NCBI GenBank assembly: GCA_012034805.1 | Contig: JAAUOP010000025.1 | Coordinates: 1-44,421 of the forward strand | DNA from: Synechococcales cyanobacterium CRU_2_2 | GTDB taxonomy: Bacteria; Cyanobacteriota; Cyanobacteriia; PCC-9006; JAAUQQ01 | Length of the DNA: 44,421 nucleotides | Reading direction: 5' to 3' | Part shown: positions 9,462 through 19,055 of the stretch, one piece after another | How positions within the stretch are numbered: position 1 is the first letter of the stretch | How the letters are laid out: each line of letters opens with the position of its first letter | Program-made: the position numbers and the translations under genes | Notes under the pieces: generated by a model | What the model was told of the DNA's origin: nothing | What the model saw: only the letters and a program-made list of their open reading frames with translations | Databases searched by the model: none

Positions 9462-11683
9462 ATGGTTCAATCTCCAGCGCTGCAAAATTTTCAGGTGAAT
9501 GCCCCCCCGAGCCCCAGGGCTGACGGTAGCGATGCTGCGCCGTTTGCGACCCTGACTGAAGCCCTGCGCCAAGCGACCCCCGGTACAGTGGTTCAGCTGT
9601 CTGTCGGAACCTACAGCGTGGCCTCGGGGGAGCAATTTCCGCTGGTGGTGCCTGCTGGTGTCATTCTTCTAGGTAACGAAAGTACCAAAGGGCAAGGGAT
9701 CACAATTCAAGGGGGAGGGAGCTATGACAGTCCCACGCTGGGGCAGCAAAATGTTGCCATTCTCCTCGGCAAGGATGCCCAAGCGCGGGGCATCAGCGTC
9801 ATCAATTCGGACGACAAGGGCACCGGCATTTGGCTGGAGTCGAGCAATGCCTTGGTGCAAAATTGCACGATCGCCAGCTGTGGCCGAGAAGGCATCCTGG
9901 CGACGGGCAATGCCAATCCCTTAATTCGAGACAATGTTTTGAAGCAAAACCGAATCAGCGGCCTCTCGATGCTCCGCAGTAGTAAGGGTGAAGTTTGGGG
10001 GAATACACTGGAGGGATCAACCATTGGCTTGGCCTTAGGTGATCAAAGTGCGCCGCTGGTCGCCCGAAATCGCCTCAATCAGAACCGTACGGGGATCATT
10101 GTCGCGGGTACGGCCAGCCCGGTTCTGCGCGGCAACACGATTCAAAACAGTGCTGAGATTGGCTTGAGTCTCAAGGAACAGGCGCTGCCAGACTTTGGCG
10201 ATCCCCAGTCCCCCGCAGGCAACATTTTCCAAAACAGCACTCAATTCGATCTGAATGTTGAAACCGGCAAAACCCTCGTCTCCGTCGGAAATCAGGTTGA
10301 TCCCCGCAAAAATCGAGGGCCAGTGTCCTTGCAAGCCAGTGAACTCACCCAGGCGATCGCCTCCCCGAGCCCGTCGCGGTGCCCTTGCCCCCTGGGGTGA
10401 GTGGTGGGAATAGCTCCGGTGGGAATAGCTCCGGTGAGGATAATTCTGGTGGGAATACTTCCGGTAACGCGGGCGGCAGTCTGCCCGTGAGTGGTGGGCC
10501 GGTGAGTGGTGGACCGCTGGTATTTGCCGACATTCGAGATCACTGGGCGGGTGCCTTTATTCAGGCGCTGGTCGATCGCAAAATTCTCAGTGGTTTCCCC
10601 GACGGAACCTTCCGCCCCCAAACCTCTCTGACCCGCGTTGAATATGCCGCACTGGTAGCCAAGGCTTTCAATCGTCCGCTGATTCGCCCTGGGACTACTT
10701 TTCCCGATCTGCCCACTACCTTCTGGGGCAATGCTGCCATTGCCAAAGCCAGCCGCATGGCCTTTATTGCCGGGTTTCCAGACGGAACGTTTCGACCGAA
10801 TCAGCAGCTGACTCGGGTGCAGGGGATCGTCTCCCTGGTGAGTGGGTTGGGCCTCAGTGGCGGGAGTCCAGGGCTTTTGGGTGTGTATGGCGATCGCGCC
10901 CAAATCCCCAGCTATGCAACCAATGCGATCGCCACCGCCACCCAAAACCGCATCATCGTCAACCACCCCCAGCTCAATTTACTCAACCCTCTGCGGCCCA
11001 CCACCCGCGCCGAAATTGCTGTGATGGTTTATCAAGCCCTCGTGGTCTTGCGCCAAGCCCCAGTGATCGAATCTGCGTTCATTCCCCAACCAATTGTCCC
11101 CACCTCGCTGACCGATCTCAACGGCCACTGGGCTGAGCCCTTTGTGCGGAGCCTCGTGGATCAAAATTTGCTCACCGGTTTCCCCGACGGCAGTTTTCAT
11201 CCCAACGCTGCGGTCAGCCGTGCCGAATATGCCGTCATGATTGCCAAGGCTTTTGCCCCCCCAGCGCGCAGCCCCAAAATCAACTTTCAAGATTTGCCCA
11301 CCAATTTCTGGGCAACGCCTGCCATCACCGAAGCGACCCGAGGCGGTTTTTTGGCGGGAGTTTCCCCCCAGCGGTTCCAGCCCGATCTCGCCATTTCTCG
11401 GGTTCAGGTGCTCATTTCCCTGGTCAATGGCTTGCAGCTGACTGGCGGTCACCTCGGCTTGGTGAATCGCCTGCCCGACCAGGCCAGCATTCCGGATTTT
11501 GCGCGCGAAGCGATCGCCACGGCGCTCCACAATCGCCTTGCCGTCAACCATCCCGACCCAGAGCAGCTGAATCCCAACCGCGAAGCTACCCGCGCCGAAG
11601 TTGCGGCCATGATCTATCAAGGTTTGCTCCAACGAGGCCGGGTTGCGCCCTTGCCTTCGGCCTACATTACGATTCCGCGCTAG
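9462..11683 (+). CDS. DUF1565 beta-helix and S-layer homology (SLH) surface protein, frameshifted
   Basis: Repaired length about 740 residues. The N-terminal 300 residues are a DUF1565/right-handed parallel beta-helix (PFATLTEALRQATPGTVVQL, then GTGIWLES and NPLIRDNVLKQN rungs). A Gly/Ser/Asn linker of 15-bp repeats follows, then six SLH domains arranged as two triplets (marks: DHWAGAFIQALVDRKILSGF and GHWAEPFVRSLVDQNLLTGF at the head of each triplet), suggesting duplication of a three-SLH block. SLH domains bind pyruvylated cell-wall polymers, so the protein is expected at the cell envelope. The frame breaks at the C-run 10363-10366; one added C joins SPEPVAVPLPPG to the SLH part. ATG at 9462 is preferred over TTG at 9444. 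No signal peptide is obvious. Confidence 0.85.
10403..10462. repeat. 15-bp in-frame tandem repeat in the SLH linker
   Basis: Four 15-bp units of GGTGGGAATAGCTCC type (two exact, two diverged), coding the linker (G-G-N-S-S)n. A second 15-bp pair (GGTGAGTGGTGG core) follows at about 10484-10513. Confidence 0.75.
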
Positions 11684-11704
11684 ACACAGAAATTCACAAT
11701 TCAA

Positions 11705-11860
11705 TAGACCTCTTGCACAAATTAAGACCCTCACCCTTGTATCTCTCTCCCACCGGGGGAGAGGGACTTTGAATCCGGCTCCCCTTCTCCCATTTTGGGA
11801 GCAAGGGGCTGGGGATGAGGGGGCTGTTTCTCTTCATGCACTCTTTATGCAAGAGATCTA
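11705..11860. mobile_element. MITE-like element, copy 1
   Basis: 156 bp bounded by terminal inverted repeats TAGACCTCTTGCACAAA and, on the other strand, TAGATCTCTTGCATAAA (two mismatches in 17). Both ends carry TA, as expected for a TA target duplication of the IS630/Tc1-mariner type. No ORF fits inside. A second copy in the opposite orientation with the same inner sequence (GGGAGAGG, CCCCTTCTCCC, AGCCCCTTGCTCCC blocks) lies at 38349-38493. It could be mobilised only in trans. Confidence 0.72.
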
Positions 11861-12404
11861 ATCATTCAACTCAATCATTAGAGTTGTTGCGAAATAAGCG
11901 TCGAAATCACTGAAACCCAGTCCTGGCAAGCACTTCAGAGATCATCGACCAAGAATCCTGAAACCCTTGCTGTGTAGGCATTTCAGCGATTTTTGATCTA
12001 ATATCACAACAGGTCTATTCAACTCGATCACTCAACATCTGAATAATCGGACAGGAGTGCACCGAAGAGATTAAGCATGGGTTCACCCCCATTTTCGCAC
12101 TTGCACCGAATTGTCTTTTTGTAGGGGATTCAGGTCTAGCGGCATTTCAGTTCAAGCCGTTTCGTTACTAAAGATTTCTTTTTGCAACGGTATGACGAGA
12201 ATCACTGAGTTGACTCACAATGCATCCGAGAATACCAACCAGAGGCGATTTACGAGGGTAAACGCCATCCAGACAGAGGCCGCTCGGGAAACTGGCCCAA
12301 TCAGAAACAAGGATTTTAGGAATCCCACTGAATCTGTTTGTAGAGATCAATTGGATCGAGAAGACCCGCTTCTCGCTGGCTTACATTGCTTTTCAGGGGG
12401 GAAA
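11861..12404. other. Intergenic region with diverged direct repeats
   Basis: No gene is convincing here; a frame open from 12111 joins the next CDS but has no protein-like composition before 12405. At about 11911-11980 two imperfect copies of a roughly 33-bp segment (TGAAACCC ... TTTCAG or ACTTCAG) lie in tandem and may be a remnant of an insertion sequence end. Confidence 0.4.
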
Positions 12405-13007
12405 ATGAAAATGGCTCGACGTCAGTTTGGAATGTTCGTCACCGCAGCGTGCGATCGTGCCGCTCGAATGCTGAATCTGACGGCGCTGCTCTCCTTGAGT
12501 CTCACCTTAGCGGGTGTCCAGATGACATCGGCGGCTCAGGCACCGGCAAATGTCGAGGCGATCAAGCTCGCAGCGGTGGATGCCGTCCCCTTGCTCCGTC
12601 CCACGGGCAGCCAGCTCCCCAACGGGGTCTATGTATTTGGCGAATCTGCCCAGCGTCACGAGCGAGGCAAGGCCTACATGGTGTTTGAAGTCAAAGACAA
12701 GGCTGTCACCGGGGCGGTCTATTGGCCCCAATCCTCCTTCGATTGTTTTGAGGGTCGGTTCCACCAAGAGCAACTCGCCTTGCGGGTGACGGAGACCTAT
12801 TCTCGCCAGATCTATACCCACGCGGTTGCGATCGCTCCGGACACATCCGTCTTAGCGACGAATCGTCTCGACGCGACCCCCGTAGAGCTCGGCCTAGAGG
12901 GAATGCACCGGATTGCAACGACGGTCTCCCGAACCCTTGGCCCCAAGAGCACGGCGCTGACTCGCAATGAAACTCGCATATTGAGGTCTTGCCAGGGCGA
13001 TCGCTAG
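12405..13007 (+). CDS. Secreted or periplasmic protein of unknown function
   Basis: About 200 residues from ATG 12405 (or ATG 12411, MARRQFG). The N-terminus is a basic stretch followed by a hydrophobic core (ALLSLSLTLAGVQ) and a cleavage-like ASAAQA-type end, here TSAAQAPA: a signal peptide. The mature part has LPNGVYVFGESAQ, KAYMVFEVKDKAVTGAVYWP and SSFDCFEGRF, a pattern I associate with a conserved cyanobacterial family without known function. The purine-rich GGGGGGAAA just before the ATG is an acceptable ribosome binding site and is why I do not use the longer frame from 12111. Function not assigned. Confidence 0.72.
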   Translation: MKMARRQFGMFVTAACDRAARMLNLTALLSLSLTLAGVQMTSAAQAPANVEAIKLAAVDAVPLLRPTGSQLPNGVYVFGESAQRHERGKAYMVFEVKDKAVTGAVYWPQSSFDCFEGRFHQEQLALRVTETYSRQIYTHAVAIAPDTSVLATNRLDATPVELGLEGMHRIATTVSRTLGPKSTALTRNETRILRSCQGDR

Positions 13008-13099
13008 GGAACGTGGATGGATCAGACCCTAACAAAACCAGTTGATTCATGGCAGCGGTGGCCCAGCTCTGAGCCAAAGAAAAATAGCAGACGTGCACT

Positions 13100-14455
13100 C
13101 TACCCCGCCAGACAACTCTCGACCAGATCCACCAGCCGCTCTGCGGCACCGGTCTCTCCCTGGACGGCGCGGAGTCGCGATCGCATCGCCTCCAGCCGTT
13201 CCGGATGCTCCAAATCATCCATGACGCGCTGGGCGATCTCGATCGGATCGAGCCGGCCCACCAGCTCCGGTACAATTTCTTCGCCCGCCCACAAATTGGG
13301 CCAAGCCAGCAGCCCTAGGTTGCGCAACATCACCCAGTTGATCGCCTTGGCAAACAGGGAGCCCAACCCCGGCAAATTGGCCAATAGCCCTGGGACGCCA
13401 TTCCAGGCACGCATGGCATCTAGCTGTTGCGTTGGCAATAAAACTAGCATGGGAATCGCCAGCGCTCCGAGTTCGGCGGTGTTTGCACCTACGGTGGTGA
13501 GGCAAATTTGGCATTGGGAAAGGCGATCGTAGGCGGGAAAGCCGGTATAAAGCTCGATGCAAGCACCGCTGGCCGTTTGGAAATACCAGACTTCGTTGTC
13601 AAACTGTACGAGCTTCACCGGCGGGCTACCCAGGGTCGTCACGAACGGATTGTGTTCGGCTTGGGCATAGCGCAAGAGCGACTGGGGCGTCTGGCTGGGG
13701 GCAACGGGAATAAAACAGCGACTCTGGGGACGATGGTGGTGCCAGTAGTCAGCCATGGTGAGCAACAACGGAACGCCCTGGGTCAGCTTGGCGGCTTTGG
13801 AGCCTGCTAGGAGGCCAATCCATTCGATCGCTGCAGCCGGAGATTCTGAAGAATCCGGTTCTGAAGATCCCAGTTCTGAAGATTCCGGTTCTGAAGATTC
13901 CGGTTCTGAAGATTTCGGTTCTGAAGAGACTGGTCTCAAGATCGTGGCATCGATGTCCTGGGCGGCTTCCACCATCAAATCGCCCACCACGCGACACTTA
14001 GCGCGGTACTTGACCGGAATTTGACTGAGGCTTTCGGGCCTGCGAAGCCCAAATCGATCGACTTGCCCCAGCCAACGGGGCTCCCACTCCGCGTAGGTCA
14101 CCGTGGCGTAGCCCAAACGCCGACCAATGACCACAGAGAAAAACTGATCGCCCCCCAGAAAAATCACCACCCCCTGGGCGCGCCAATCCCAGTCTGCCGC
14201 AGTTTTTCCCCACAACAAAAACGGCCAAAACTGCTCTGCCGCTTGGATGCGATCGAGTTCTGGGTAGCGCTGGGCGATCGCCATCTCCTGGCCCGAACCA
14301 TTGGCATCAGGCGACAACACCAAAGAAATTCTCACCTCAGATCTCGCCTCCCCCCAGCGCCGCCGCAAGGCCCGCACCACTGGCCTGACCCAGGTCGTCA
14401 ACTCGCCGGGGCCATTGGAAAGAATCAAAACATCAAACGCATCAGGCATCAGCAT
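13100..14455 (-). CDS. LpxB-like glycosyltransferase (lipid-A-disaccharide synthase-related)
   Basis: 451 residues. The start [22 protein letters not shown] is the nucleotide-sugar-binding glycine loop seen in LpxB-related proteins of cyanobacteria; [19 protein letters not shown] is the second conserved block near residue 330, where GT-B enzymes bind the donor. True LpxB makes lipid A disaccharide; this protein is a more distant relative found in cyanobacteria and its substrate is not established. Residues about 174-204 are an acidic Ser/Glu tract (SSEPE repeats) made by a 15-bp tandem array and inserted between the two domains. Several starts are possible because CATCAGG is duplicated at 14441-14467; ATG at 14449 (MPDAFDVL) is as likely as 14455. 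Confidence 0.72.
   Translation of the reverse strand: MLMPDAFDVLILSNGPGELTTWVRPVVRALRRRWGEARSEVRISLVLSPDANGSGQEMAIAQRYPELDRIQAAEQFWPFLLWGKTAADWDWRAQGVVIFLGGDQFFSVVIGRRLGYATVTYAEWEPRWLGQVDRFGLRRPESLSQIPVKYRAKCRVVGDLMVEAAQDIDATILRPVSSEPKSSEPESSEPESSELGSSEPDSSESPAAAIEWIGLLAGSKAAKLTQGVPLLLTMADYWHHHRPQSRCFIPVAPSQTPQSLLRYAQAEHNPFVTTLGSPPVKLVQFDNEVWYFQTASGACIELYTGFPAYDRLSQCQICLTTVGANTAELGALAIPMLVLLPTQQLDAMRAWNGVPGLLANLPGLGSLFAKAINWVMLRNLGLLAWPNLWAGEEIVPELVGRLDPIEIAQRVMDDLEHPERLEAMRSRLRAVQGETGAAERLVDLVESCLAG
13844..13933. repeat. 15-bp in-frame tandem repeat in the LpxB-like gene
   Basis: Six 15-bp units, plus-strand consensus TTCTGAAGATTCCGG. They encode the SSEPE tract between the two halves of the glycosyltransferase. 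Confidence 0.88.
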
Positions 14456-14480
14456 CAGGCATCAGCATTACCAAAACGAA

Positions 14481-14507
14481 GGGGTCGAAAGCTAAGCCTT
14501 CGACCCC
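14481..14507 (-). terminator. Intrinsic terminator of tRNA-Leu
   Basis: Stem GGGGTCGAA / TTCGACCCC with a nine-base loop, followed in the minus direction by TTCGTTTTGG. It begins 10 bases after the tRNA 3' end, so it fits termination of the tRNA transcript before the glycosyltransferase gene. Confidence 0.7.
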
Positions 14508-14516
14508 CTCAACGAA

Positions 14517-14598
14517 TGCGGATAGCGAGACTCGAACTCGCAAGGCGTGAGCCACACGCCCCTCAAGCGTGCGTGTCTACCAATTCCACCATATCCGC
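14517..14598 (-). tRNA. tRNA-Leu (anticodon GAG)
   Basis: Reading the minus strand: acceptor stem GCGGATA/TATCCGC, D arm with AATTGGTAGA, anticodon stem CACGC/GCGTG around loop TTGAGGG (anticodon GAG), long variable arm typical of class II tRNAs, T arm GCGAG-TTCGAGT-CTCGC, discriminator A. The 3' CCA is not encoded. It reads CUC/CUU leucine codons. Confidence 0.95.
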
Positions 14599-14711
14599 AG
14601 GTTGTTGCAATCATCTGGCCTCCGCATCAACGCCTGATCAAAGGCGTCCGAGACAAAACCAGATTTTTTGCTTTCCAAGCATAGCCCACAAGCTTGCCTC
14701 TGTGTATCCTT

Positions 14712-14745
14712 TTCTCGAAAAATTACCTGTTCTCGAAAAATTACC
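14712..14745. repeat. 18-bp direct repeat upstream of accC
   Basis: TTCTCGAAAAATTACC occurs twice with an 18-bp period (14712 and 14730), 60-95 bp before the accC start. It could be part of its control region; nothing more is visible in 14599-14806. Confidence 0.7.
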
Positions 14746-14806
14746 CGGCTCACCGACCCAATCCAGCCCCGTGGTAGGATCAAGCACCATACCTAGCGGA
14801 CGGCAA

Positions 14807-16149
14807 ATGAGCTTTTCGAAAATTCTCATTGCGAATCGGGGGGAAATTGCCCTCCGCATCCTGCGAGCTTGCGAAGAGCTTGGCATCGGCACCATCGCCG
14901 TCCATTCCACCGTGGATCGGCGAGCATTGCATGTGCAGCTGGCGGATGAGGCCGTGTGCATCGGTGAGGCACCCTCCAGCAAAAGTTATTTGAATGTGCC
15001 CAATATTATTTCGGCGGCGTTAACGCGGGGCGCGAGCGCGGTGCATCCCGGCTATGGCTTTTTGGCCGAGAATGCCAAGTTTGCCGAGATTTGCGCCGAT
15101 CATCAGCTGACCTTCATTGGCCCTCGGCCCGAGTCGATCCGGGATATGGGCGACAAATCTACGGCCAAGACGACGGTGACACGGGTGGGGGTGCCCACGG
15201 TGCCGGGGAGCCCTGGGTTGGTAGAGGATGAGGTGAAGGCGCTGGCGATCGCCCGCGACATGGGCTTCCCGGTGATCGTCAAGGCAACGGCGGGCGGCGG
15301 CGGACGCGGCATGCGCCTCGTTCGCCAAGAAGGCGAAATGGCCAAGCTGTTCATGGCTGCCCGAGGCGAGGCAGAGGCTGCCTTTGGTAATCCCGGTCTC
15401 TACGTCGAAAAATTTATTGAACGTCCTCGCCACGTCGAAATTCAGCTACTGGCCGATAGCTATGGCAACGTGGTTCACCTCGGCGAGCGCGACTGTTCGA
15501 TCCAGCGCCGCCACCAAAAGCTCCTGGAGGAATCTCCGAGTCCGGCACTGACACCTGAGATGCGTGCCCAAATGGGTGATGCGGCGGTGCGGGTTGCCCA
15601 GGCGATTAATTATGTGGGTGCGGGCACAGTGGAGTTCTTGGTGGACAAACACGGCAATTTTTACTTCATGGAGATGAACACCCGAATTCAGGTGGAGCAC
15701 CCGGTGACGGAAATGGTCACGGGGATTGATTTGATTGCCGAGCAAATTCGCATTGCCCAGGGCGAAAAATTGCGCTTCACCCAAGATCAAGTGCACCTGC
15801 GGGGCCACGCGATCGAATGTCGGGTCAATGCCGAGGATCCCAAGTACAATTTTCGGCCAGTCCTGGGCGGATTAGCGCCTATCTTCCCCCTGGTGGCCCT
15901 GGTGTGCGGGTCGATTCCCATGTCTACACCGACTATGAGATCCCGCCCTACTATGATTCGCTGATTGGCAAACTGATTGTCTGGGGGCCCGATCGCGACA
16001 CCGCGATCATTCGGATGCGTCGAGCCCTGCGGGAATTTGCGATTACGGGGCTCCCCACGACCATCGGGTTTCACCAAAAGATTTTGGAAAATCCCGATTT
16101 CTTGCGGGGGGATGTTTATACCAATTTCATTGAGACGATGATCGGCTAG
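14807..16149 (+). CDS. accC: Biotin carboxylase subunit of acetyl-CoA carboxylase, frameshifted
   Basis: ATP-dependent carboxylation of biotin on AccB, the first step of fatty acid synthesis (cytosol). Start [22 protein letters not shown] is canonical; the ATP-grasp loop [11 protein letters not shown], the [11 protein letters not shown] block and the active-site segment [14 protein letters not shown] are intact. The first frame runs off after NFRPV at about 15857, where one missing C in the CC pair at 15857-15858 would give [22 protein letters not shown] and the normal C-terminus ending at 16149. Repaired length is 447 residues, the family norm. A longer in-frame extension back to 14021 crosses the tRNA gene and is spurious. 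Convergent with the surface protein ending at 16179. Confidence 0.95.
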
Positions 16150-16178
16150 GTGCTGAGCCCACCCAGGTGATCTGCTTT

Positions 16179-18737
16179 CTAGGGAATACAGGCGTTGTTG
16201 ACGTCGATGAAGGCGCTGGGTTCGGGGATAGCAGTGACGCTGTTGATCAGTTGGGTGGGTGCGCCGTTGTTGAGTGACGTGAGGAGATCGCGCGATCGCA
16301 CAAAGAACGTCGCCTGGTTGTCCGCATCTAGGCTGAACGTGGTCAGGCGAATACCACTGGCCCGGTTGCCGGAGGCGATCGCACAGGCAGTCACCGTCGG
16401 ACTCAGGGCAACAACGTCAATATCGACCGTGGTTCCCGCTTGGTTGTTCTCGAGTGTGTTGTTGAGGATATTCAGCACCGGAATGGTCGCGGCGTCTTGG
16501 ACGGCGATGTTGATCCCCTGGCCTCCGTTGCCCGAGATCACGTTGTTGCTAATGCCTGCGCCGTTGGTGGACACATTGGTGGGCCATTCCTGCAGACCGG
16601 CGACGGCGGCCACCGAGCGAATGCCGTCGCCCTGGTTGTTCGTGATCTGGTTGTTGTCAAGGGTAATTTCCTGGGCTCCAGCGGAGTTGAGCGCGATGTC
16701 GATGCCTGCTGCACCATTGCCCGTGATCGAACTGCCGCGCACAAAGATCTCCTGGGCGTAGGCGGTGGCATTGGGGGTCACTGTACCGTTGCGAACTTCG
16801 ATGCCCGCGCCTGCATTTTGGCGGATCGTGCTTGTCGTTACCCGAACTTCTTGCACACCGGCTCCGCGATCGGCAATCACCTGGAGGCCGACCGCCCCGC
16901 TCCCCGCGATCGTGCCTTGGCTAAAGGTAACCTCCTGATTGGTCGCAGTATTGAGCGCACTACCCTCCGATCGAATCAGCAGGCCAGCTTGGTGGCTATT
17001 GAGAATCGAGTTGTTGATCAAACCGCCATCCACAATGTTTTGACTCGTATTAGCCGCTGGATCGCTGGGCAAAATCGAGACGATTTGACTCGGGACTTGG
17101 CCGGGTGTGCCCAAGGCTGCAAATTCCATGCCGATGCCGTTGTCGTCGAGTTGATAGCCTGCGATCGCCACATCCACGCTCTGCAACGTCGTCCGGTTCT
17201 CGACATAAAGCCCGCGCGCTGCCGAACCGATAATCTCGTTGTCAAACAGCGTCACGCTGCCACCGGCATCATTGAGGAAAATACCGTTGGCTCCGGCCCC
17301 AGTGATGCGGTTGTTGCGCAATTCGACGTCGGTCACACCGTTGGCCACAAAGGCATTTTGGCCCGCATTTTGCAATTGGAAACCGGCCAGGACTGTGCGA
17401 TCGCCCCCCGCCGTCACCAGATCAGTTCCCCCCGTAATCACAGGGAAAACGCCATCACCCGAGAAAGGCAGTTGAACACGGATGCCGTCGGTGTAGTCAT
17501 TGCTGCGGGAGAAGGGCAGCCGCACAGCCGCCGTCGGGAAACCCGGAAAGGGTAGGCCCGCCAGGTACTGCTCTGGCCCCTGGGACAAAACTTGAACCCG
17601 CTCAGGAATCGTAAAGCTGCTGATGGGGCCACCTTGCTCGCCATCGACGTAGATGACGGTGTTACCATCGCTGTAGAGATCGGGGTTGCTGCTGGAGAGG
17701 GCGATCGCTTGATCCACCGATCCAAAGGGACGTTCGGCGCTGCCATCTCCACCACTGCTACCAAGGGCAACGTGGATAAACCGGTAGTCCTGCTCTTCTT
17801 CGGGGTTTTGGAGTGCCTGGGTGTTGTTTTCGAACCGGATTTCCGATTGAGACTGAGTTGCAACGACAATATTCGGATTGCGTGCCAGGGATTCTCGCAG
17901 TCGCAGGGGCGTTTCTTCGACTGTTTCAGTTTTGTTTTTGGAGCGCACGCCAGGGAAGCTTGCACCGATGGAAAAGGCGAGATTCGTGCCAAATTCGCTG
18001 TCATGCTGTAGGCCAATTCCCGCTTGAAAGTTGGGTGTAAGATTGGCCGCTAGCCGTAGTTTGCCACCCAAAAAGGTGTCGGTGTTTTCACCACCCATGA
18101 CATAAATGCCGCCGTAGCCGCGCAAATCTCCCCCCTTCCAACTCACCAGTTTGCCACCGGTTTCTAGGTCAACTCCTCCTAAGGCATCTTCAATCACCAA
18201 AATCCGCTGGCGCTGGCGCTGGCTGTTGAGCAGGAGCTGGTTGCTCTGAAACGCCGTTGAGGTGATCAGTCCGGTGTCCAGATCAATATCTCGAACCGTG
18301 TTGCTGGTGCTCCCTATTGGCAGGTAGCTATTGAAGCGGAAATCCCACTTGCCAAGGCTCTCAAACCCTGCGCCCAACTGATAGAAAGTGCTGTCGTTGG
18401 TCGAGCGAGTGTCAACGCCAAGATAGCCGCCCTGAATTCGATTTCGGTTAGCATTGTAGTCGCGGTAGCCCAAGGCAAAGTTGCCGCCGAGATGACCACC
18501 ATTGTCAAGCAGGAGGCGGGCATCAATGAAGGTGAGATTGTCGCCGGGAACTTGATAGAGCGGTACAAAGCCTTGGATTCCTGTGACACCGTCAAAGCCT
18601 GCCCCCGAGGTCGAATGGCTGACGCCAAATCGGGCTGGAACTTTGAGGGGTTCTGGAACGGATTGGGCTTGAGCACAGAGGGACAGACCGTTGGAAACCA
18701 GGGCGATCGCGGTCGCAAGCAGGAGATGAGTACGCAT
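16179..18737 (-). CDS. Inverse-autotransporter-like beta-barrel plus beta-helix surface protein
   Basis: About 852 residues from ATG 18737. Signal peptide MRTHLLLATAIALVSNGLSL with AQAQS after it. Residues about 30-280 are rich in alternating hydrophobic strands with aromatic ends (FYQLGAGFESLGKWDF, FNSYLPIG, GIGLQHDSEFG) and resemble the beta-barrel of inverse autotransporters (intimin/invasin type). The second half, from ALGSSGGDGSAERPFGSVDQAI, is a right-handed parallel beta-helix with many N-x-I-x-x-N rungs (LRNNRITGAGANGIFL). An N-terminal barrel holding a C-terminal passenger in the outer membrane is the expected topology. An upstream frame to 18827 encodes a Phe/Leu-rich stretch from the 13-bp repeats and is not used. 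It lies 318 bp downstream of the giant gene on the same strand. Confidence 0.75.
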   Translation of the reverse strand: MRTHLLLATAIALVSNGLSLCAQAQSVPEPLKVPARFGVSHSTSGAGFDGVTGIQGFVPLYQVPGDNLTFIDARLLLDNGGHLGGNFALGYRDYNANRNRIQGGYLGVDTRSTNDSTFYQLGAGFESLGKWDFRFNSYLPIGSTSNTVRDIDLDTGLITSTAFQSNQLLLNSQRQRQRILVIEDALGGVDLETGGKLVSWKGGDLRGYGGIYVMGGENTDTFLGGKLRLAANLTPNFQAGIGLQHDSEFGTNLAFSIGASFPGVRSKNKTETVEETPLRLRESLARNPNIVVATQSQSEIRFENNTQALQNPEEEQDYRFIHVALGSSGGDGSAERPFGSVDQAIALSSSNPDLYSDGNTVIYVDGEQGGPISSFTIPERVQVLSQGPEQYLAGLPFPGFPTAAVRLPFSRSNDYTDGIRVQLPFSGDGVFPVITGGTDLVTAGGDRTVLAGFQLQNAGQNAFVANGVTDVELRNNRITGAGANGIFLNDAGGSVTLFDNEIIGSAARGLYVENRTTLQSVDVAIAGYQLDDNGIGMEFAALGTPGQVPSQIVSILPSDPAANTSQNIVDGGLINNSILNSHQAGLLIRSEGSALNTATNQEVTFSQGTIAGSGAVGLQVIADRGAGVQEVRVTTSTIRQNAGAGIEVRNGTVTPNATAYAQEIFVRGSSITGNGAAGIDIALNSAGAQEITLDNNQITNNQGDGIRSVAAVAGLQEWPTNVSTNGAGISNNVISGNGGQGINIAVQDAATIPVLNILNNTLENNQAGTTVDIDVVALSPTVTACAIASGNRASGIRLTTFSLDADNQATFFVRSRDLLTSLNNGAPTQLINSVTAIPEPSAFIDVNNACIP

Positions 18738-18780
18738 AGGAAGTTGGGGACGCGATGGAAAAGGTGGATCGAAATGAGGG

Positions 18781-18845
18781 GAGAACAAAACAGGAGAACA
18801 AAACAGGAAAACAAAACAGAGAAACAAAACAGGGAAACAAACATT
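18781..18845. repeat. 13-bp tandem repeat upstream of the barrel/helix gene
   Basis: Five 13-bp units of GAGAACAAAACAG, the last two diverging, starting 44 bp upstream of the ATG at 18737. The same period as the array before dnaK but an unrelated sequence. The rest of 18846-18998 shows no gene. Confidence 0.85.
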
Positions 18846-18998
18846 GGGGCGAGACGTTCATCTGGCCAAAACGAAACGGTGCCAGAACAAAGCGGTACCG
18901 AAATACAACAGGGCCTAACTGCCAGTGACAGCGAAGAAGACGATCACGCTGCAAAACAGCGACAGGGCACAAGCGTCAAAATCAGCTCTTTAGCAGGT

Positions 18999-19022
18999 GA
19001 GGGCACAGCCTAAGGTGCCCTC
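18999..19022 (-). terminator. Hairpin downstream of the giant gene
   Basis: GAGGGCAC-AGCCTAAG-GTGCCCTC, a perfect 8-bp stem 34 bases after the stop of the 14-kb gene. There is no T-tract on the minus side, so it may stabilise the mRNA end rather than terminate. Confidence 0.4.
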
Positions 19023-19055
19023 TTTCACCGATTAACTCTCGCTCAGAGAATGGAA

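Noticed and set aside
12111..12404. N-terminal extension of the secreted protein
   Set aside because: The extension would hide the signal peptide, lacks a ribosome binding site and has no protein-like composition.
13844..13933. Plus-strand frame of SEDSGSE repeats as a separate gene
   Set aside because: It is the shadow of the 15-bp array inside the glycosyltransferase and has no start signal of its own.
14021..14806. In-frame N-terminal extension of accC
   Set aside because: The frame crosses the tRNA-Leu gene and reads antisense to the glycosyltransferase; AccC proteins begin at [13 protein letters not shown].
18738..18827. 30-residue Phe/Leu/Cys-rich extension of the barrel/helix protein
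   Set aside because: It is coded by the 13-bp noncoding repeat; a normal signal peptide starts at the ATG 18737.
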